Source: Zymoseptoria tritici IPO323
Lineage: Eukaryota > Ascomycota > Dothideomycetes > Mycosphaerellales > Mycosphaerellaceae
DNA length: 64,000 nt
Reading direction: 5' to 3'
Assembly (NCBI RefSeq): GCF_000219625.1
Contig: NC_018208.1
Location: forward strand, 1,302,001-1,366,000
Made by a program: the position numbers and the translations under genes. Below the pieces are notes generated by a model that saw nothing but the letters and a program-made list of their open reading frames with translations, had not been told where the DNA came from and made no database searches. How positions within the stretch are numbered: the stretch's first letter is position 1; the number at the start of each line of letters is the position of its first letter. Below are positions 34,775 to 47,512 of this stretch, piece by piece.

Positions 34775-35761
34775 TTACTCCACAAACTCCTTCACCCGTC
34801 CCAACCACCCAAGATACTCCTTCTGCTCCTTGACGTCAATGTAATCAGGCACAAACTGCGCCAAATGGCTGGTGATGCCCCTCGCGGTCAGATAGCTCTC
34901 CAAAATTCCCTGCACCTCCTCGTCGAGCTGCTGGAATGGCGGACCGGCGTAGGCGGTCTCCTGGTGTGCGCGGAGGAGGTTGGCTGCGGACCCGTTGCCG
35001 GTGGAGGCGGGAATTTGCGAGAGCTGGTGGATGATGAAGTCGCCGTCGTTGGCGACGAGTTGGAATTTCAGAGCACCCTTGGAGGGACGTTGGATGAGGA
35101 CGTTGACGCTGACGGGGAAGGCGGGTTGGTCCTCCTGTTGATGATATGTTAGTGGCTATGGGTTGTGCTTCTGTTGTTCTCGATTATAACATACCTCATC
35201 TTGAAGCTCCTCCCGATCCGCAGGCGCGACGCTATCCTCCGGCGCGACCTTGAAGTTGCCATTGGCTGTGCCACCCCGGTTGATAGCGCCCTTGGAGTTC
35301 GCACCATGGCTCTGCATCTCCATATCCTCCTCATCGCCCATCGCCGAATCCATATCCTCATCGCCCATCATCTGCGAGTTGAAATCCGCAATGCTGAAGT
35401 GCACGGTAATCGTCTCATCCTCGTACTGCCGGGTGATGAAGACATCCTGCTCGCCGGCGGTGTCCTCGATATTCCAATCGGGGTTCTCGGCGAGAAAGGC
35501 GTCGACGTTGGTGTCGCTGCCGGCGGTGACGTTGGATTCTTCCGTTTCGATTTTGATTTCGCTGTCGAGTTTGATGGCGAGTTGTTGCGAGTTCTCGTCG
35601 AAGCGGGTGCGGGTTGTGCTGAAGGCGGCGAGGCGGGGGAGGTGTTGTGGGATGCGGGCTTGGAGAGTTCGTTGGAAGGCGGGTCGGATGGAGGGTGATT
35701 GTGAGGCGATGCGAGTCGCTGTGCGTGGAGCGGCGCGGAAGGCGGCGCGAAGGGACATCAT
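34775..35761 (-). CDS. MAM33: Mitochondrial acidic matrix protein MAM33 (p32/C1qbp family)
   Basis: Exons 35195-35761 and 34775-35134 (60-bp intron), 308 residues. The N-terminus MMSLRAAFRAAPRTATRIAS with a further AAFSTTRTRF is a mitochondrial presequence. The middle is highly acidic (GDEDMDSAMGDEEDME). The C-terminal beta-rich part carries LIQRPSKGALKFQLVANDGDF and the family ending ITSHLAQFVPDYIDVKEQKEYLGWLGRVKEF. The family forms a doughnut-shaped trimer in the mitochondrial matrix and supports mitochondrial translation and ribosome function. Confidence 0.93.
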
Positions 35762-36204
35762 GATGGCGGTGGAGAGAGGGTGATGCGTCCGTTTGGTGGT
35801 GGAGTGGAAGGTAATGAAGTTGTGTCGGTGGATGGTTTGGTGATGATGGTTCGCAGATGATAGAAGGGTCTCGCAGACTTTCTTTCGAGGAGCTTGGGCC
35901 TCGCGCTTCGGAGGTCCGCATCCGCAGTCAGCTCCGCTGTCTTTCAGATGATATTCGCAAAAACGGACAGCTATCGAATCCTTTCGATTGATCACCAAAG
36001 GCGACATGCACATTGCGGAAAGATGATGGCAAAGACAGCAGTAATGAGAACTCAGAATTGCATTCCTTTCCTCGCCTGGTGAGGAAATCTTTACAAATAA
36101 AACCCTACTCCATGCTTTCTGGTTCTGGCCATTTTGCAGGCAAATCTAAAGAAACATACGCGAATCCCAACCATGAAAATGCCAAAGTGATTAATCCTCC
36201 CAAT

Positions 36205-37883
36205 CTACAACAAAATCATGCCGCAACCGGAAAGCACCGCAAGCATACCCATGAAGAACACTGGGAGCATGCTAACCTCAGCGCTGGCCTTGGCAGAGTA
36301 TCCAGCGGCACCCTTGGAGGTCGCGCCGGACTTGGAGCCAGAGCCGGACTTGCCGCCAGTTGGTGAAGAGCTGACAGAGCCGGTACCATCGGAGCCAGCC
36401 TCCTTGAGCAAGCTGTTGCAGTTACCCGAGGGAGTCTGAGAATCCTTGAGAGTTGCAGCGCCATCGAAGTCACAGGCGTCTTGTGCGGAGTTCTGGCTGA
36501 GGTAGTACTGGTTGAGGACGAACGAGAGCTGCTCGGTGGAGTTGCACATGCTGTACGCGCCGTAGTCGCCGGTGGTGGCGTTGGCGGCAATACCAGCGCA
36601 GACGTCATCACCAAGACCGCAGACGGTGCCAAAGGTTTTGCCAAAGTCCTCCGAATCCAAGTTGGAGGAGGCCACACAGCTGAGAGTCTGGTACATGCAA
36701 CCACAGAGCTCCTCGTTGGGAGTTGGTGGGAGAGGGGAAGACTGAGCACTCCAGTCGTTTGCGGTCGGGCAATCGGCAGGGCTGTTGGTTGGAGAGTAAG
36801 AGTCCATCTCGACACCCGATGGTTTAGCCTTGGCGATCTGGGCCTTGTAGTTGTCAAAGTCTTTAAGAGTAGAGACTGAGTCGCCGTCGACCTTGACAAG
36901 ACCGTAGTTGTTGGCTTCCTCGAAGTACATGTAGACAATACCACCGGACCACACTGGAGCCATCTGCGGACCGTAGAGCGCGGAGATGTCGCCAAACTCG
37001 CGGGGTTCGACCTCGTTGCAACCGTACTCAGCGAAGAAGACGGGCACGGAGTAAGAAGAGAATTCCTTGGTGCGGACGTCATAGCCGGACTTTTGGTAGG
37101 AAGAGTCACCGCACCACGAGTAGATGTTGTATCCCCAAAAGTCAATAGCAGAGCTCTGGTCGCCGCAGTTGAAGAAATCCGCCATGTTCACGCGAATGTC
37201 GGCATCGTCGTTGGTAGCATAACCAACACCGATGGTGCGAAGGTTGTTTGACTTGATGTATGCCTTGGTGTCGCGCACAGCGGCCTTGACGAACGCACTG
37301 GCCTCGGTGTTGTTCACAGCGTTGGAGACCTCATTACCGGCGAAGAAACCGAGAGTGTTGGTGTATTTTGCCATGCTGTCCACGACAGCGGTGTAGCGCG
37401 AGTAGAGCGCATCGTCCCATGTCGGCATGTTGCGGTTGATGGAGCCACCGGCGATGGGCGCGGACAGATCAGCGACGACATAGATGCCAGCTTTGGCCAA
37501 TGCAGTCATGCACTCGTCGTGGTCGGCATCGGGGTTGATGGAGTAAACACGGATCGTGTTGGTTTGGAGCTCTTGCAGGTATGGAATATCGCGCTGGCAT
37601 GTGGACGCATCGGCGAGAGGGTCGGTGTATGTGTTATCGCTGGAGGTGGTCGAGCCGTTGCCCGCGTACTCCTGCTGGTATGCGACACCCTTCATGAAGC
37701 TGATGATGTGTTAGCGCTGATGTCTTGCGGTCCAACCATGCCGTGCTCTTACAACTGTGTGCCATTGTTCTCGTAGAAGAACTTGGAGCCCTTGATCACG
37801 ATCGAGGGCAGGTCCTGCGCGACAGTGCTGGCGATGAAGTTGCTGGCCGCAATGGTCGCCGTAGCGAGTCCGAATGATCTCAT
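36205..37883 (-). CDS. GH72 1,3-beta-glucanosyltransferase with X8 domain, GPI-anchored
   Basis: Exons 37753-37883 and 36205-37699 (53-bp intron), 541 residues. A signal peptide (MRSFGLATATIAASNFIAS) precedes the GH72 domain starting IVIKGSKFFYENNGTQ-FFMKGVAYQ. The two catalytic glutamates are visible: E167 in FFAGNEVSN (acid/base) and E268 in FFAEYGCN (nucleophile). A cysteine-rich X8/CBM43 module follows (CGCMYQTLSCV...CDFDGAATL), then a Ser/Gly linker and a hydrophobic C-terminus ending CGMILL, the mark of a GPI anchor. These Gel/Gas enzymes elongate and remodel the 1,3-beta-glucan made by the Fks1 synthase, whose gene is 2.5 kb away. Confidence 0.95.
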
Positions 37884-40357
37884 ATTGACGGAGTGTTGGT
37901 GTTTGTGGTACGAGTCGAGGTCTTGGTGAAAGGTGAAGATCTAGCCGATGAAGGCAGGGGTGGATCAAATGATGCTGTACGCGCGGAAATGCACCAGTGC
38001 ACGCGGCGATACAATCCTGGAGCTTTAGCGAGTGTGTGAAGAGGTCAATACAAGATATTAGAATGTAGCACGAACTGCCAAGGGAGAAAGAGCGATGAAC
38101 AAGAAGTGGCAAGTCTTCGACAAGGAGTGAAATGGACGACACAAGAGATGTTGTTAAGGAGACAAGCCGTGGCCAAGGGTAATCTTACGCGTTCGCCGCC
38201 CTCTGTCTAACCAATTCTGGTCCAAGCGCAAAAGTAGAGCTGCGACGGATGTGAATTTTCATTGGCCTTCATCTTGCAACGCGCGAAACAACCTCTTTCC
38301 GCTCGGATATCCGGCAGAAGACTTCCTACACAAATACGAAACCCTCCTTTGCCGTCTACGCGCGCGCATAGAGATCGAATTGCTCGCCTTGTATCACGTG
38401 ATACGAGGACTGGCAGCATTACGTGGCGAACTATTCCTGTCTACCATGTTGACGGGCCGCGTTGCTTGGCTCAACGCTTTGAATTCTACTGTGAAGATCT
38501 TTGTAGGATGCGATTTGGTTCGCTGTGAGTGTGGTGATGGTCGCCACCGGAGGAAGATGAGCCCGAGATATTGATTCGCGCAAAGTGTTCATGAAGAGTT
38601 CGAAAACTCGGACTGCACAGCCCCCGACGTTGCATTTCGACATACTCGAGGCGTGCGAAGTTCGATTCGGGTTTTTCTGAATCAATTTGGAGAACGCCGC
38701 TAGATCACCGTTGTCACCTTGGCGCTCTGGTCTGGTAAGTGCTTTGAATACGCTGAGGCCTGCTGTTCAGTCCAAGACAACGTCGTCGTTCGACGTGGCG
38801 AAGCCGATAGTGTGGTTTGCGTCAGCGACGAGAAGGGCGAACTAAAGCTGCAGGTACCAAAGGCAGTCCTTCGTTCTTGAAGGGATGAGCTCGTACCTTT
38901 GCAGTCACCGACGTGGCTGTCACGCCTTTATATATTTTTTCGACATGGTTGTCTCGACTGCGCCTCACGTGGTGATGGAACCAGTTCTTGCTCCTCTCCT
39001 TTAGATGTTGTTTCAGAGTAGGTCGTCGGCTGCATGAAGCGCAATCTGGTGGATGGAGGGCTTCCCACCCGCGGGAAGCTTGCCGACACTACTGCTGCCG
39101 GCGGATCTCAAACCTGAAATAGCTCACGAATAACTTGATTGGGATGGGTATCGCTGCAGACGTTCATCAACTGGCAGGCGAGATCCAGTGGCGGTTTGAT
39201 AGCGGACATGACAGCGCACAGAAAGATGAGCGTGTAATGCATGGCATGGCAGGACTGTAGGACATGTCCTTCAACGCTCGCCACATCGTTGCATGCGGGT
39301 GTCACAGGCTGAGTCGGCAGGTTTCGTGGATTAGAGTTGGCTGCTGCATACGGATAGCTGGTCGCCATCTCGATATGGAACCGAGAGCTAGCCATTTTCG
39401 AATTGATGATGAATGTCCAAGAGCTCGAGATGAACGTTGTAAAGGTGCCGGGTTCGACGCGAATGCTCGCCAGTTCTTACGGCCTCATCCGGATCATGGC
39501 AGGGAAGATCGAGAAATCTTCCAGGAGGATTCGATGCGAGGAACTATGGTTGGCGGCAGTGTCGCGGAGAAAAGAGTGGTGGGTCGAATGCTGGGGCAAC
39601 TTGTATTTTAGCCCGCCTCAGCAAAACATGGAAAAGTCGACGTTCGGCTCTTGGTTCTCCTTTTCGAAATTCCCTGTCAAACGGCTATGAGAATTGTCTC
39701 GAGCATGGTTCTCACCTTCTTCGCCCTTTTGTCAATCAACATCCTCTGCTGGTGAATATCTCATCAGTTCTTCCCTGTGCTGCCTGTTTGCTCAGTTGTC
39801 CGGACAAGACTCGCGTGTGCGACAACTTTGGACAATACAAACTTCCGGCTTCACCCAGCCAATCAGCGGCCGCAGCCGTCAGGAGCATTGGCAGGAAGCG
39901 CTCGTCCCCTTCCCTTCCGCGCGTTCCTCCAGTTGTTGCTCTGAGAAAGTGGCGCCCTTTCTCCTTCCCTCACCACCAACCTCGACGGCGACTGCTGAAG
40001 AGTGACTTTCGCTTTGCACCACTGCTCAACACCGCCATACCATCGAGGCGCACGCTCCTGCACCTTGGGAACACTCACTCCCCACGACAACGTCCGCGAC
40101 GGACTGGACAGCCACGCTCGCTCAACACATCTCTCGTCCTCGACGAGCTACCTTTAATTCCACCCTCCGCCGCAGCAACGCATCGCTGCGTCTCATGGTT
40201 TACGATTGAACGGTACGCGCACTCGCCGTGTCTGCAGACACATGTCACCTCTTTCCGCCTCGTTGCGCGGGCCACGATGCTCCGCACATCGTTCAAGACA
40301 TCGACCAGCAGCTGACACTCACTCACAGCAGTACCTAATCCTTCACCATCACCCATC
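37884..40357. other. 2.5-kb divergent intergenic region between GEL and FKS1
   Basis: The two cell-wall genes diverge across this spacer, so it contains both promoters. No gene was recognised. A TATA-like run (TATATATTTTTT) is at about 38930. The last 400 bases before the FKS1 ATG are C/T-rich and contain upstream ATGs (for example 40235 and 40278), consistent with a long 5' leader. Confidence 0.45.
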
Positions 40358-43300
40358 ATGGCCCACCCTCAGGGCGGCTACGATGACGGCTACGGCCAAC
40401 AGCGACCTCCACCGCACGGCGGCGCTGATCCATACTACCAGGACGACCAGGCCTACTACGATCAGCAAGGATACGCTCAGGGCGGCCAGGGCCAGCAAGA
40501 TGGATACTATGATGATCAGGGCTACTACCAGGCCGGCCACGACAGCTATCAAGATGGATACTACGACGCTGGCCAGCAAGGCTATCAAGATGAGTACTAC
40601 GACAACCAGTACTACGACCAAGGCGCTCCACCTGCAGGCCAGTACCAGCAGCCGGGTCAGGGCGGTGTCCCGAGGAGGCGCGGCCACGACTCCGAAGAAG
40701 ACTCGGAGACTTTCAGCGACTTCACAATGAGGTCTGACATGGCCCGCGCCGCCGAGATGGACTACTACGGACGTGGCGACGAGCGATACAACTCGTATGG
40801 TGACGGCCAAGGTCGTGGATACCGCCCTCCATCATCGCAAGTTTCGTATGGAGGCAATCGCTCATCAGGCGCCTCAACACCCGTCTATGGCATGGACTAC
40901 ACAAGCGCGCTGCCAGCTGGCCAACGGTCTAGAGAGCCATACCCAGCCTGGACCTCCGACGCTCAAATTCCGCTGTCCAAGGAAGAGATCGAAGACATCT
41001 TCCTCGATCTGACGGCAAAATTCGGCTTTCAGCGTGACAGCATGCGCAACATGTTCGACCACTTGATGACGCTTCTCGACTCCCGTGCATCGCGCATGTC
41101 TCCCAACCAGGCACTTCTTTCACTTCACGCCGACTACATCGGTGGCGAGAACGCCAACTACCGAAAATGGTACTTCGCCGCTCACCTCGACCTCGACGAC
41201 GCTGTCGGATTCGCCAACATGAAGTTGGGCAAGGCCAACCGCGCGACTCGCAAGGCTCGCAAAGCCGCCAAGAAGAAGAACAAGGACAATGAGCCTCAGA
41301 ACGAGGAGGCAACTCTCGAGAGCCTTGAAGGTGACAACAGCTTGGAGGCCGCAGAATACCGCTGGAAGACGCGCATGAACCGCATGTCTCAGCATGACCG
41401 CGTCCGCCAAATCGCGTTGTACTTGCTCTGCTGGGGAGAGGCCAACCAGGTCCGGTACATGCCAGAAGTTCTGTGCTTTTTGTACAAGTGTGCAGAGGAC
41501 TACTATCAGTCTCCCGCCTGCCAGAACCGCGTCGAGCCTGTTGACGAGTTCACCTACCTCATCAACTGCATCAATCCCTTGTACGACTTTTGCAGAGACC
41601 AAGGATACGAGATTTACGAAGGCAAATACGTGCGCAAAGAGCTGGATCATCAAAAGGTCATCGGATACGACGACATGAACCAGCTCTTCTGGTATCCCGA
41701 GGGCATCGAGCGGCTCTCCTTTGAGGATAAGACCCGTCTGGTTGATCTGCCGCCCGCTGAGCGATACGAGCGCCTGAAGGACGTGCTTTGGAAGAAGGCC
41801 TTCTTCAAGACCTACAAGGAGACTAGATCGTGGTTCCACATGTTGACCAACTTCAACCGCATCTGGATCATCCACGTGTGTGTCTTCTGGTTCTACACCG
41901 CTTTCAACTCGCCTACGCTCTACACCAAGGACTACCAACAACAGCTTAACAATAAGCCCAATGCACCTGCACAATGGTCTGCCGTCGCGCTTGGTGGTAC
42001 CATTGGCTGCATCATCCAAATTCTCGCTACCCTCGCCGAGTGGTTGTACGTCCCACGACGATGGGCTGGCGCTCAGCACTTGACCAAACGTCTATTCGCT
42101 CTTCTCGGCATGCTCGCGATCAATGTCGCACCATCAGCCTACATCTTCGGTTTCCAGCAAACGGGCAAGATCGCTCTCATTCTGGGTGTGGTCCAGTTTC
42201 TGATCGCTCTGGCTACCGTGTTCTTCTTCGCTATCATGCCTCTGGGCGGTCTCTTCGGCAGCTATCTGAATGGAAAGCGACGACAGTACGTGGCCAGTCA
42301 GACTTTCACCGCGAGCTGGCCTCGTCTGCAGGGCAACGACATGTGGATGTCTTACGGCCTTTGGACTTTGGTCTTCGCTGCCAAGCTGGCAGAGTCTTAC
42401 TTCTTCTTGACTCTGTCCATTCGTGACCCAATTCGGATTCTCTCCACCATGGAAATCCAGAACTGCGTTGGAATCCTGTACCTCGGAGACATCCTCTGCA
42501 AGCAGCAGCCGACTGTCCTGCTTATTCTGATGTACTTCACCGATCTGATTCTTTTCTTCCTGGATACTTACCTCTGGTACGTCATCTTGAACTGCGTCTT
42601 CTCCGTCGCCCGATCTTTCTACCTTGGTGTGTCTATCTGGACACCGTGGAGAAATATATTCTCTCGCCTCCCAAAGCGAGTGTACTCGAAGATCTTGGCC
42701 ACGACCGACATGGAGATCAAGTACAAGCCAAAGGTGCTCATCTCTCAGATCTGGAACGCCATTGTCATCTCCATGTACCGCGAGCACTTGCTCGCTATCG
42801 ACCATGTCCAGAAGCTCCTCTACCACCAGGTTCCGTCCGAGCAGGAGGGGAAGCGCACTCTCCGCGCGCCAACGTTCTTCGTGTCTCAAGAAGATCACTC
42901 CTTTAAGACGGAGTTCTTCCCAGCCATGTCCGAGGCCGAGCGTCGTATTTCCTTCTTCGCTCAGTCGCTATCGACGCCAATCCCCGAGCCTCTGCCCGTT
43001 GACAACATGCCGACGTTCACTGTCATGATTCCTCACTACAGCGAGAAGATCCTCCTGTCTCTTCGCGAGATTATCCGCGAGGACGAGCCATACTCCCGTG
43101 TCACTATGTTGGAGTATCTCAAACAGCTTCACCCTCATGAATGGGACTGCTTCGTTAAGGACACCAAGATTCTGGCTGACGAGACCTCGCAATTCAATGG
43201 AGAGTACGAGAAGAACGAGAAGGATACCGCCAAGAGCAAGATTGACGATCTGCCATTCTACTGCATCGGTTTCAAGTCCGCCGCTCCCGAATACACCCTC

Positions 43301-46240
43301 CGCACTCGCATCTGGGCTTCCCTCCGCTCGCAGACACTTTACCGCACGATCTCCGGTTTCATGAACTACAGCCGTGCCATCAAGCTGCTGTACCGGGTTG
43401 AAAACCCTGAAGTCGTTCAGATGTTCGGTGGCAACTCGGACAAGCTCGAGCGCGAGCTCGAACGCATGGCCCGCCGCAAGTTCAAGATCGTGGTCTCCAT
43501 GCAGCGTTACTCCAAATTTAGCAAAGAGGAGCGTGAAAACGCCGAGTTCCTTCTCCGTGCCTACCCTGACCTTCAGATCGCCTACCTGGATGAGGAACCG
43601 CCAGCCAACGAAGGCGAGGACCCCAGACTCTTCTCTGCACTCATCGATGGCCACTCCGAGCTCATGGAGAATGGCATGCGTCGTCCCAAGTTCCGCATCA
43701 TGCTGTCTGGCAACCCCATTCTCGGTGACGGCAAGTCTGACAACCAGAACCACTGCCTGATCTTCTATCGCGGAGAGTACATCCAGCTTATCGATGCCAA
43801 CCAGGACAACTACCTCGAGGAGTGCTTGAAGATTCGCTCCGTGCTCGCAGAGTTCGAGGAAATGACTACCGACAATGTCTCGCCATACACTCCAGGTCTG
43901 CCACCTACCAAGTTCAACCCCGTCGCCATCCTCGGTGCGCGTGAATACATTTTCTCCGAGAACATCGGCATCCTTGGTGACGTCGCTGCTGGAAAGGAAC
44001 AGACATTCGGTACACTCTTCTCTCGTACTCTGGCACAGATTGGTGGCAAGCTCCACTATGGTCACCCGGATTTCCTCAATGGCATCTTTATGACCACGCG
44101 TGGCGGTGTCTCCAAGGCGCAGAAGGGACTTCACTTGAACGAGGATATCTACGCTGGTATGAACGCCATCCTCCGTGGTGGTCGCATCAAGCACTGCGAA
44201 TACTACCAGTGTGGTAAGGGACGTGATTTGGGTTTCGGCTCTATTCTCAACTTCACCACCAAGATTGGAACTGGCATGGGAGAACAGATGTTATCCCGCG
44301 AGTACTACTACCTCGGAACACAACTCCCGCTGGATCGCTTCCTGTCCTTCTACTACGCTCACCCTGGCTTCCATATCAACAACTTGTTCGTCATGCTGTC
44401 AGTGCAGATGTTCATGTGGTGCTTGCTCAACCTGGGAGCCCTCCGCCACGAGACCATCAGCTGCCGATACAACCGCGATGTCCCCGAGACCGATCCTCTT
44501 TACCCGACTGGATGTGCCAACACCGTTCCGATCCTCGACTGGGTGCAGCGTTGCATCGTTTCGATCTTCATCGTGTTCTTCATCTCCTTTGTGCCACTCA
44601 CGGTGCAGGAGTTGACCGAGCGTGGATTCTGGAGAGCCCTGACCCGCCTGGCGAAGCATTTCTCCTCGCTATCCCCGCTGTTCGAGGTGTTCGTCACGCA
44701 AATCTACGCCTACTCTCTCCAGCAGGATCTGTCTTTCGGTGGTGCTCGCTACATCGGCACCGGGCGTGGTTTCGCCACCGCTCGTATGCCGTTCGGTGTT
44801 CTTTACTCCCGCTTCGCTGGACCATCAATCTACATGGGTGCTCGTCTCCTAATGATGCTGCTCTTCGGAACGTTGACAGTCTGGGGATACTGGCTGCTTT
44901 GGTTCTGGGTGTCTCTCCTCGCCCTGTGCATTTCGCCCTTTGTCTTCAACCCCCATCAATTCGCCTGGGCCGATTTCTTCATCGACTACCGCGAGTTCTT
45001 GCGCTGGTTGTCACGCGGAAACACCAAGGCTCACTCGGCATCCTGGATCGGCTTCGTGCGTCTGTCGCGCACTCGCCTCACTGGATTCAAGCGCAAGGCT
45101 CTCGGAGAGCCTTCTGCCAAGCTCTCTGGTGACACCCCTCGCGGCAAGTTCACCAACATCTTTTTTAGTGAAATCCTTGGCCCGCTTGTCCTGGTCGCAG
45201 CCACCCTGATCCCTTACCTCTTCATGAACTCCGGTGTCGGTGTTATCGCTGAGAACAACGACGGCGTTGATATTAAGCCCAGAAACGCCCTCATTCGCGT
45301 CGGTCTGGTCGCCTTCGGCCCGATCGCCGTCTACGCCGGAGTTGCTATCATGTTCTTCGGAATGGCTTGCTGCATGGGACCACTGCTTAGTATGTGCTGC
45401 AAGAAGTTTGGTGCCGTCCTCGCTGGAATTGCCCACGGTGTTGCCGTTGTTATGCTGTTGGCTTTCTGGGAGGTCATGTTCTTCCTCCAGAGCTGGAACT
45501 TCTCCCGGGCTCTATTGGGCATGATCGCCGTCGTGGCCATTCAGCGCTTCATCTTCAAGCTCATCATCGCTCTCGCCCTCACCCGAGAGTTCCGCGCCGA
45601 CACTTCGAACATAGCATGGTGGACCGGCAAGTGGTACGCTCTGGGCTGGCACACAATGTCCCAGCCAGGCCGTGAGTTCCTCTGCAAGATCACCGAGATG
45701 GGATTCTTTGCCGCAGACTTCTGCCTTGGTCACATGCTGCTCTTCTTCATGTTGCCCGCGATCTTGATCCCATACATCGACAAGTTCCACTCAGTCATGC
45801 TCTTCTGGTTGAGGCCTAGGTACGTTGGCACACCGCGCTCGACATTTCACATTTATACTGACTCCTTTTCCAGCCGTCAAATTCGCCCACCGATCTACTC
45901 GCTCAAGCAATCGAAGCTTCGCAAACGCCGCGTGGTGCGCTACGCCATCCTCTACTTCACCATGTTCGTCCTCTTCATCGCCCTCATCGTTGGCCCTGTG
46001 ATCGTGTTGAAGATCACGAAGAAGGTGCCCGACTTTGGCACTCTCCCGCTGCAGCTTCTGCAACCCACCGACTGGAAGAACAATGACACCACGAACAAGG
46101 TTACCGGAACCCGCAACGTTGGTGGAGGCGCCTCTGCTACTGGTGGTGCGGCACGAGCCAGTTCGACGAGAGGTTCAAGATTGGGAGGAGGCACCGGTTC
46201 AGGCAGCGGTACGAGCAACCGCATGATGTTCATGTTGTAG
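40358..46240 (+). CDS. FKS1: 1,3-beta-glucan synthase catalytic subunit
   Basis: Exons 40358-45819 and 45874-46240, about 1942 residues. The single 54-bp intron is near the 3' end; it is in frame without a stop, but splicing restores the conserved [16 protein letters not shown]. The N-terminal 100 residues are Tyr/Gln/Gly/Asp-rich repeats. An FKS1 domain 1 follows ([23 protein letters not shown]), then membrane segments, the large cytoplasmic GT48 domain ([46 protein letters not shown]), and a C-terminal membrane block. The enzyme makes 1,3-beta-glucan from UDP-glucose at the plasma membrane with Rho1. Echinocandin hot spot 1 reads [10 protein letters not shown] near residue 683, and hot spot 2 corresponds to [10 protein letters not shown] near residue 1390. 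Confidence 0.97.
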   Translation: MAHPQGGYDDGYGQQRPPPHGGADPYYQDDQAYYDQQGYAQGGQGQQDGYYDDQGYYQAGHDSYQDGYYDAGQQGYQDEYYDNQYYDQGAPPAGQYQQPGQGGVPRRRGHDSEEDSETFSDFTMRSDMARAAEMDYYGRGDERYNSYGDGQGRGYRPPSSQVSYGGNRSSGASTPVYGMDYTSALPAGQRSREPYPAWTSDAQIPLSKEEIEDIFLDLTAKFGFQRDSMRNMFDHLMTLLDSRASRMSPNQALLSLHADYIGGENANYRKWYFAAHLDLDDAVGFANMKLGKANRATRKARKAAKKKNKDNEPQNEEATLESLEGDNSLEAAEYRWKTRMNRMSQHDRVRQIALYLLCWGEANQVRYMPEVLCFLYKCAEDYYQSPACQNRVEPVDEFTYLINCINPLYDFCRDQGYEIYEGKYVRKELDHQKVIGYDDMNQLFWYPEGIERLSFEDKTRLVDLPPAERYERLKDVLWKKAFFKTYKETRSWFHMLTNFNRIWIIHVCVFWFYTAFNSPTLYTKDYQQQLNNKPNAPAQWSAVALGGTIGCIIQILATLAEWLYVPRRWAGAQHLTKRLFALLGMLAINVAPSAYIFGFQQTGKIALILGVVQFLIALATVFFFAIMPLGGLFGSYLNGKRRQYVASQTFTASWPRLQGNDMWMSYGLWTLVFAAKLAESYFFLTLSIRDPIRILSTMEIQNCVGILYLGDILCKQQPTVLLILMYFTDLILFFLDTYLWYVILNCVFSVARSFYLGVSIWTPWRNIFSRLPKRVYSKILATTDMEIKYKPKVLISQIWNAIVISMYREHLLAIDHVQKLLYHQVPSEQEGKRTLRAPTFFVSQEDHSFKTEFFPAMSEAERRISFFAQSLSTPIPEPLPVDNMPTFTVMIPHYSEKILLSLREIIREDEPYSRVTMLEYLKQLHPHEWDCFVKDTKILADETSQFNGEYEKNEKDTAKSKIDDLPFYCIGFKSAAPEYTLRTRIWASLRSQTLYRTISGFMNYSRAIKLLYRVENPEVVQMFGGNSDKLERELERMARRKFKIVVSMQRYSKFSKEERENAEFLLRAYPDLQIAYLDEEPPANEGEDPRLFSALIDGHSELMENGMRRPKFRIMLSGNPILGDGKSDNQNHCLIFYRGEYIQLIDANQDNYLEECLKIRSVLAEFEEMTTDNVSPYTPGLPPTKFNPVAILGAREYIFSENIGILGDVAAGKEQTFGTLFSRTLAQIGGKLHYGHPDFLNGIFMTTRGGVSKAQKGLHLNEDIYAGMNAILRGGRIKHCEYYQCGKGRDLGFGSILNFTTKIGTGMGEQMLSREYYYLGTQLPLDRFLSFYYAHPGFHINNLFVMLSVQMFMWCLLNLGALRHETISCRYNRDVPETDPLYPTGCANTVPILDWVQRCIVSIFIVFFISFVPLTVQELTERGFWRALTRLAKHFSSLSPLFEVFVTQIYAYSLQQDLSFGGARYIGTGRGFATARMPFGVLYSRFAGPSIYMGARLLMMLLFGTLTVWGYWLLWFWVSLLALCISPFVFNPHQFAWADFFIDYREFLRWLSRGNTKAHSASWIGFVRLSRTRLTGFKRKALGEPSAKLSGDTPRGKFTNIFFSEILGPLVLVAATLIPYLFMNSGVGVIAENNDGVDIKPRNALIRVGLVAFGPIAVYAGVAIMFFGMACCMGPLLSMCCKKFGAVLAGIAHGVAVVMLLAFWEVMFFLQSWNFSRALLGMIAVVAIQRFIFKLIIALALTREFRADTSNIAWWTGKWYALGWHTMSQPGREFLCKITEMGFFAADFCLGHMLLFFMLPAILIPYIDKFHSVMLFWLRPRYVGTPRSTFHIYTDSFSSRQIRPPIYSLKQSKLRKRRVVRYAILYFTMFVLFIALIVGPVIVLKITKKVPDFGTLPLQLLQPTDWKNNDTTNKVTGTRNVGGGASATGGAARASSTRGSRLGGGTGSGSGTSNRMMFML

Positions 46241-47512
46241 TGGAGGAGAAGAAGTAATGAGAGGAGGAGAATTGCAAAGAACAGAGGAGATGAGAAGAAT
46301 GATACTTGCTGGCACATCACCGCGAGGCTACGACTGCATCACAAAACACACATTAGATGGGGAATAACAATAGCAACAACATGGGAGTACACTTGTACGA
46401 AGGAGAAATGGACTGGAACGGCACGGATGGGTGGATATGTGGTGTTTGCTGCTGTTGTACAACTGCTTTGTTCTCTGTCAAAGTATCTGGCAGCTTTCTT
46501 AGGGATAGGTGTCTTTAGGGTCGAGAATCTTACTTTGGGGTTGCTTTCATGATTTGTTGTCCTCCGTCAACGTGAGTCGAGAGTATCCTCCTTGAACTGA
46601 GACTGCTTCCTTGATATGGTCTGGTCGATTTCTGGGAATTCTCCTTGATGGCTTGACGTATCAGCGGTTCGATCACTTTATTGTCGGTGAGGCATTGGCG
46701 GTGAGATATCCATGAGGCCATGCCGTGCTGAGACAACCTATTCGGCTTGGTCTTGAACGATGGGTCATGGCTGCTGTTTCGGATGAGACAGCCGAACCAC
46801 ACTTGCGAATTGATCGCTGAACCGTTCATACTTTTGACGTTCTAACCTCTATGCGTCGACATCTTCGCTACGCAGCAGAATCTCGATACCTCTGTACATT
46901 CTGTACTTGTCGTAAAATGAGGCTCCCGATGGCTCTCGTTTGTCGCGGCATCGTGTCGCGGAAGAACACACATTTTCCCAGACTCTTCTGACCCGCTTCG
47001 CGATTCATCAGCCGAACGTCAGCAGATCTTCAACACCCCCACGCACCGGCATGAAGTCAATCATCCTCATCAACAATGGGAGGCTTGGCAGCGATTGGGA
47101 TCATATGGAGGAGAAGTTTTCCGGGCAAAAGGACAAGGAAAACTCGGCGACTCTTTCATGTCTAGGCTTGGACACCCGAAGCGGGGAGTTGTTACTTGTG
47201 AGCGCTCGCACTCGACCCCGATTTTCGAACTGTCCGAGCCGTGGTTGGTGTACCCCTAAGATCTTTATGTCTTGCCGATCTGTGAGTGCTACCAATCGCG
47301 GCCTCCCGGCTTCTCGAGCTACAGCCGCCTTCTGCAAGGTACGCGAGTCACGACAGCTCGCGACAACCTCGTGCTTTTGCTTGATGACTCGGCCTGCTTC
47401 CACCAGAGTCGAACGACGATCCCAGGGGACCAAATGCAAGAGAAATGCGACGTACGGGAAGAGGTGGAGCTGCAAAAAGCACCTCCAGGTCGATGAACTG
47501 TCTAGGATATGA
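46241..47512. other. Intergenic with a decayed repeat fragment
   Basis: No complete gene was recognised. 47107-47163 (GGAGGAGAAGTTTTCC...) resembles 49649-49707 over nearly 60 bases. The 5' exon of the SAT4-type gene must lie in the right part of this region; candidate donors are GTGAGT at 47281 and GTACGC at 47341, but I could not fix it. Confidence 0.4.

Noticed and set aside
42968..44194. 408-codon open frame antisense to FKS1
   Set aside because: It mirrors highly biased coding sequence on the other strand, has no domain-like features, and similar long antisense frames occur at 41120-42079 and 42134-42898 for the same reason.
45820..45873. 18 extra residues in Fks1 by reading straight through
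   Set aside because: The segment has a GTACGT donor and TTTTCCAG acceptor, and its removal restores a strongly conserved junction, so it is an in-frame intron.
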